Source: DASUCS01 sp041166385
Lineage (GTDB): Bacteria > Actinomycetota > Acidimicrobiia > Acidimicrobiales > JACDCH01
Direction: 5' to 3'
NCBI GenBank assembly: GCA_041166385.1
Contig: JBEEFW010000148.1
Span: 27,397-91,396, forward strand
DNA: 64,000 bases
Positions 60,066-64,000 of the stretch are shown piece after piece. The notes below the pieces were generated by a model. It worked only from the letters and a program-made list of their open reading frames with translations. It had not been told where the DNA came from and ran no database searches. Both the position numbers and the translations under genes were made by a program. Numbering within the stretch: the stretch's first letter is position 1; each line of letters begins with the position of its first letter.

Positions 60066-60413
60066 ATGGTGACCGAGGATGACGTCCGTGGTGTCGCGCT
60101 GTCCTTGCCGGCGACGACCGAGAAGCCGTCGTACGGCACCCCCGGCTTCCGCGTGAAGGACAAGCTCTTCGCCCGCGTACTCGAAGCAGGCGACGTCCTC
60201 GCCGTCTGGGTCGAAGACGTCGGGGAGAAGGAGGCCCTGATCGCGTCGGCGCCCAAGAAGTTCTTCACCACCCCGCACTACGACGGGCATCCGATGGTCC
60301 TCGTGCGCTTCAAAGCCGTTGGTGTCAAAGAGCTGAGGGAGCTGCTGACGGAGTCATGGCGCCACCGCGCGCCCCGAGGGCTCGTCACCGCTTTCGAAGC
60401 CGAAACCGGGTGA
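60066..60413 (+). CDS. MmcQ/YjbR family protein
   Basis: A 115-residue protein of the MmcQ/YjbR group: VRGVALSLPATTEKPSYGTP, then FRVKDKLFARVLEAGDVLAV and HPMVLVRFKAVGVKELRELL, ending ESWRHRAPRGLVTAF. The fold is a double-wing DNA-binding-like domain; function unknown. Divergent from the MetE-like gene with 17 bp between starts. Confidence 0.85.
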   Translation: MVTEDDVRGVALSLPATTEKPSYGTPGFRVKDKLFARVLEAGDVLAVWVEDVGEKEALIASAPKKFFTTPHYDGHPMVLVRFKAVGVKELRELLTESWRHRAPRGLVTAFEAETG

Positions 60414-60484
60414 CTACGTCCGGTTTGTTCAACTTCTGAAGCGAATCTGCCGATCATTCCGGAACGACCCCGTCGGGCAACGGA

Positions 60485-63184
60485 GTGAGCGTGGACATCC
60501 AACATGGGCGGACGGTGCCGGGCTCTCGCCTTGCGTCGTGGATTGCAGTGGTCAGGGAGTGGCTCCCGCGCGGAAGCACCCTGTCCGACGAGGTGTGGGC
60601 GCGCCGTCATCGCGGGATCCTCACCCTCCTGTGGCTGCACCTTCCTGGCATCCTCGTCATCGGCATCGTGCATGGGGTGGGACTGCTGCATGTCCTGTTC
60701 GAGATGTCGATCGTCGCCATTTTCGCCGTTGGCGCACTACTGCTGCGCAAGCACCGTCGCGAGACCACCATCTTCACCGCGATGGGATTGCTGACGTGCT
60801 CAGCGGTCTTGGTGCATCTCACCGACGGACTCATCGAAATGCACTTCCACTATTTCGTCATGGTGGGTGTCATCACGCTCTACCAGGACTGGTGGCCGTT
60901 CCTCGTGGCCATCGGGTACGTCGTCGCGCAGCACGGCGTCGCCGGCGCGGTTTCGCCCGAGTCGGTGTACAACCACCAATCAGCGATCGATCATCCGTGG
61001 AAGTGGGCCGGCATCCACGGCGTGTTCGTTCTCGGCATGAGCGTCGCGGGCATCCTGTCGTGGAAGCTCAACGAACGACAGCTCGAGGCCACCACCGATC
61101 GCGAGGAGAAGCTGTCCGAAGCGCAGGCCGTCGCGCATCTCGGCAACTGGGAGTGGGACATCGCCACCCGCGGATCGACGTGGTCGGCCGAGTTGTACCG
61201 GCTGTTCGATCTCGACCCCCGCGACACCGAACCGGGCTTCGACGCGTTTCTCGACCAGGTGCATCCTGAGGATCGAGACGCCGTCGTCGCCGGTCTGCAA
61301 GGCGCAGTGACGACCGGTCAGGACCATGCCATCGACTATCGCGTCGTGCTCCGCAGCGGCGAGGTTCGCTGGCTGCACGGACGCTGCACGGTCACCGAGC
61401 GCAATGAGCTCGGCATGCCTGTCACCGTCGCGGGCACGGCACAGGACATCACCCAGCGCAAGTCGGTCGACATCGAGTTGCGCACGACGTTGTCGCTCCT
61501 CCACGCCACGCTCGACGCGACCGCCGACGGCATCCTCGTCGTCGACCTCGACGGAGGCATTGCCAGCTTCAACGAGCGGTTTGCCGAGATGTGGCAGCTG
61601 CCCGAGGCGGTGCTCGCCTCGCGCGACGACAGCGTTGCCCTGGGCTTCGTGCTCGGACAGCTCGTCGACCCCGACAGCTTCGCCGCCAAGGTGCGCGAGC
61701 TGTACTCGCAGCCCGAGGCGGAGAGCCGCGATCTGATCGACTTCAAGGACGGTCGGGTGGTCGAGCGCTACTCGAAGCCGCAACGCGTCGCCGGCGAGGT
61801 CGTCGGCCGCGTGTGGAGCTTCCGCGACATCACGGAGACGAAGCGGCTCGAAGGCGAGCTCGCGCATCAGGCCTTCCACGATTCGCTGACGAACCTCCCG
61901 AACCAGGCGCTCTTCCGTGACCGCGTCGAGCACGCGCTCACCCGCGTCCAGCGGCTTCACACTCGAGTGGCCGTGTTGTTCGTCGACCTCGACAACTTCA
62001 AGACCGTCAACGACAGCCTCGGGCACACCGTCGGCGACGAACTCCTGGTGGCGGTCACCGCGCGGTTGGAGCGCTGCCTTCGCCAGGGCGACACCGCGGC
62101 GCGGTTGGGTGGCGACGAGTTCGCCGTGCTGCTCGAGGACCTCAACACGACTGACGGCGCCACCGCGATTGCCGAGCGGATCATCGCCGCGTTGCGGCAG
62201 CCGTTCGCCATCGTCGGCAAGGAGGTGTTCATCGGAGCGAGCATCGGAGTCGCGTTCGACGCGCCCGGCGCAGGGACCGACCAACTCCTTCGCAACGCCG
62301 ACTTGGCCATGTACACCGCAAAGCTGCGCGGTCGAGGCCGGTGCCAGGTGTTCGAGCCCGAGATGCACACTGCTGCGGTGGAGCGGCTCGAAGTGGAGGC
62401 CGACCTACGGCGGGCGTGTGAGCGCGACGAGTTCCGCGTGCACTACCAGCCAATCGTTGACGTGCGTACCGGGTGGATCGGCGGGGTCGAAGCCCTGGTG
62501 CGGTGGGAGCATCCGACGCGCGGGCTGCTGGCCCCGGCCGCCTTCATTCCGCTCGCGGAGGAGACCGGGCTCATCCAAGTGATCGGACGCAAGGTGCTCC
62601 AAGAGGCGTGCCTCCAAGTGCGCGCCTGGCAGCTCGAGCTCGACACGGTGCCGAGGCTGAACGTGAGCGTGAACCTGTCGCCGCGCCAGCTGTCCGATCC
62701 GAAGCTGCTGTCCGACGTGACCACAGCGCTCGAGACAGCAGGACTCGCCGCCGAGAGCCTGACGCTCGAGATCACGGAGAGCGCCATGATGCACGACACC
62801 GAGACGGCTGTCGCGCGGCTCAAGGAGCTGAAGGCGCTCGGGGTGAGCCTCGCGGTCGACGACTTCGGCACGGGGTACTCGTCGCTCAGCTATCTCCAGC
62901 GCTTCCCGATCGACAGCTTGAAGATCGATCGTTCCTTCGTGGCAGGCATCGACGGCGACGCCGAACAGTCGGCCCTCGCCCGCGCGATCGTTCGGCTGGC
63001 CCAGACGCTCCAGCTGCAGGCGGTGGCGGAGGGCGTCGAGACCGAGAGCCAACTCGAGCGTCTGCGGGAACTCGGCTGCCGCTACGCCCAGGGCTTCTAC
63101 CTTGCAATGCCGCAGGACGCCGAGTCGATTGGCGCGCTGCTGAAGGCGCCGCGCGCGGGGGGATCGCGCGACACTGCCGCCTGA
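60485..63184 (+). CDS. Membrane PAS-GGDEF-EAL protein (c-di-GMP metabolism)
   Basis: An 899-residue protein. Residues about 40-200 form a multi-helix membrane sensor (five hydrophobic segments) with the conserved MHFHYFVMVG stretch; then PAS domain 1 (about 215-325: AQAVAHLGNWEWDI ... ITQRKSVD), PAS domain 2 (about 340-450), GGDEF (RLGGDEFAVLLE, about 540) and EAL (EALVRWEHP, DDFGTGYSSLSYLQ, about 640-890). Both catalytic motifs are intact, so it could make or break c-di-GMP; the balance is not predictable. Start GTG 60485. Confidence 0.93.
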   Translation: MSVDIQHGRTVPGSRLASWIAVVREWLPRGSTLSDEVWARRHRGILTLLWLHLPGILVIGIVHGVGLLHVLFEMSIVAIFAVGALLLRKHRRETTIFTAMGLLTCSAVLVHLTDGLIEMHFHYFVMVGVITLYQDWWPFLVAIGYVVAQHGVAGAVSPESVYNHQSAIDHPWKWAGIHGVFVLGMSVAGILSWKLNERQLEATTDREEKLSEAQAVAHLGNWEWDIATRGSTWSAELYRLFDLDPRDTEPGFDAFLDQVHPEDRDAVVAGLQGAVTTGQDHAIDYRVVLRSGEVRWLHGRCTVTERNELGMPVTVAGTAQDITQRKSVDIELRTTLSLLHATLDATADGILVVDLDGGIASFNERFAEMWQLPEAVLASRDDSVALGFVLGQLVDPDSFAAKVRELYSQPEAESRDLIDFKDGRVVERYSKPQRVAGEVVGRVWSFRDITETKRLEGELAHQAFHDSLTNLPNQALFRDRVEHALTRVQRLHTRVAVLFVDLDNFKTVNDSLGHTVGDELLVAVTARLERCLRQGDTAARLGGDEFAVLLEDLNTTDGATAIAERIIAALRQPFAIVGKEVFIGASIGVAFDAPGAGTDQLLRNADLAMYTAKLRGRGRCQVFEPEMHTAAVERLEVEADLRRACERDEFRVHYQPIVDVRTGWIGGVEALVRWEHPTRGLLAPAAFIPLAEETGLIQVIGRKVLQEACLQVRAWQLELDTVPRLNVSVNLSPRQLSDPKLLSDVTTALETAGLAAESLTLEITESAMMHDTETAVARLKELKALGVSLAVDDFGTGYSSLSYLQRFPIDSLKIDRSFVAGIDGDAEQSALARAIVRLAQTLQLQAVAEGVETESQLERLRELGCRYAQGFYLAMPQDAESIGALLKAPRAGGSRDTAA

Positions 63185-63219
63185 TTCACTCGAAGGCGTG
63201 ATGGTGCAAGATGCAGCAC

Positions 63220-64000
63220 ATGACTTCGTGGACCGCGGCCGACATCCCTGACCAGACGGGTAGGACGGTGGTGATCACCGGCGCCAACAGCGGACTCGGT
63301 CTCCGCTCAGCCGAAGCCATGGCCCGTGCCGGCGCGCAGGTGCTGCTCGCGTGTCGGAACCCCGCAAAGGCGGCCGAGGCGCTCGAGGCCGTAGAAGCTT
63401 GTGCGACGACCGGAACACCATCGGTGATCCCGCTCGATCTCGCGGACCTGTCGTCGATCGAATCCGCAGCAGAACTGATCGCCGAGCGCGTCGGTCACAT
63501 CGATGTGCTGATGAACAACGCGGGTGTCATGGCCATCCCGTTGCGCCGGACGGCCGACGACTTCGAGATGCAGTTCGGCACGAACCACCTCGGACACTTC
63601 GCGCTGACCGGCCGGCTCCTGCCGTTGCTGCTCGCGGCGGAGAGCCCGCGGGTGGTGAGTACATCGTCGCAGGCCCACCGGATCGGCAAGATGCGCTGGG
63701 ACGATCTCCAATGGCGCAAGCGGTACTCGAAGTGGGGGGCGTACGGGCAGTCGAAGCTGGCCAACCTGCTGTTCGTGTTGGAGCTCGACCGTCGAGCCAC
63801 CCGCGACGGTTCTGAACTGATCGCGGCGGCGGCGCATCCCGGCTACGCGTCGACGCACCTCCAGGCGGCCGGGCCGGAGATGGCCGGCAGCGCGCTGATG
63901 GCGCGCGCGATGGCCTTCGGCAATCGCCTCGTGGCCCAGTCGGACGCCGACGGTGCGCTGCCGCAGCTCTATGCGGCCACGATGCCCGACGTGAAGGGCG
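63220..64000 (+). CDS. Short-chain dehydrogenase/reductase (cut by the window end)
   Basis: About 260 residues are visible of an SDR. VVITGANSGLGLRSAEAMAR is the cofactor motif, NNAGVMAIP the stabilising motif, and STSSQAHRIG with YGQSKLANLLFV give the catalytic Ser, Tyr and Lys. It resembles retinol-dehydrogenase-like SDRs. In-frame ATGs at 63211 and 63220 compete; I chose the second. The C-terminus lies beyond the window. Confidence 0.88.
   Translation, partial: MTSWTAADIPDQTGRTVVITGANSGLGLRSAEAMARAGAQVLLACRNPAKAAEALEAVEACATTGTPSVIPLDLADLSSIESAAELIAERVGHIDVLMNNAGVMAIPLRRTADDFEMQFGTNHLGHFALTGRLLPLLLAAESPRVVSTSSQAHRIGKMRWDDLQWRKRYSKWGAYGQSKLANLLFVLELDRRATRDGSELIAAAAHPGYASTHLQAAGPEMAGSALMARAMAFGNRLVAQSDADGALPQLYAATMPDVKG

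Overview
The window is high-GC bacterial chromosome with dense, often 4-bp-overlapping genes and frequent GTG starts. A WhiB-type regulator, a candidate actinobacterial 6C RNA, a mitochondrial-type aconitase, several acyl-CoA/lipid enzymes and an HNH/DUF222 protein point to an actinobacterium. An Acidimicrobiia-like lineage is my best guess; this is inference, because no rRNA is present.

Layout. 1-8.4 kb: threonine ammonia-lyase (partial) coupled to an M20 peptidase, then ribokinase, type-B carboxylesterase, acyl-CoA dehydrogenase, GNAT, quinone-reductase-like MDR and citrate synthase. 8.4-12.3 kb: acyl-CoA carboxylase beta-type protein coupled to a LysR regulator, a candidate 6C RNA, and a HAD-IB/PlsC fusion. 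12.7-17.7 kb: DinB-like and HD proteins, aconitase, and a divergent GntR/UTRA regulator with a 26-bp palindrome in the shared promoter, then a histidine kinase. 17.7-23.8 kb: a tight minus-strand lipid cluster (PlsC, lactate-racemase-domain protein, zinc MDR, fatty acyl-CoA reductase-HAD fusion). 23.8-36.8 kb: secreted G1-type glutamic peptidase, TetR, divergent ddl and murF, alanine dehydrogenase coupled to a class III aminotransferase, a 2-hydroxyacid dehydrogenase, an alkyl-DHAP-synthase-like enzyme, a membrane DnaJ protein, a VOC protein, a membrane protein of unknown family and an HNH endonuclease.

36.98-52.39 kb is an integrated mobile element of about 15.4 kb. The 3' part of a tRNA-Val(CAC) gene (47 bp) is duplicated exactly at the far end, giving attL and attR. 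A 21-bp direct repeat lies just inside both ends. A complete tyrosine integrase with an excisionase-like HTH gene sits at the tRNA end. The interior carries a second recombination module: three tandem, translationally coupled, mutually homologous tyrosine recombinases plus a small protein, resembling 'recombinase in trio' elements. It also carries a WhiB, several unknown coupled genes, an iteron-like repeat array with hairpins (possible replication origin or operator), a phage-tail-like protein, and a right-end operon of HTH protein, catalytically degenerate recombinase and winged-helix protein. No conjugation, capsid or terminase gene is recognisable.

52.4-64 kb returns to host chromosome: a class C beta-lactamase-like hydrolase, SnoaL-like protein, TauD-type dioxygenase, an SRPBCC protein coupled to a small cytochrome-b-like membrane protein, a paralogue of the 34.4-kb membrane protein, a MetE-like enzyme, a YjbR-like protein, a PAS-GGDEF-EAL membrane protein and a partial SDR. 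The fatty acyl-CoA reductase, the alkyl-DHAP-synthase-like enzyme and the two PlsC domains together suggest capacity for ether lipids or wax-type lipids; this is inference from gene content.
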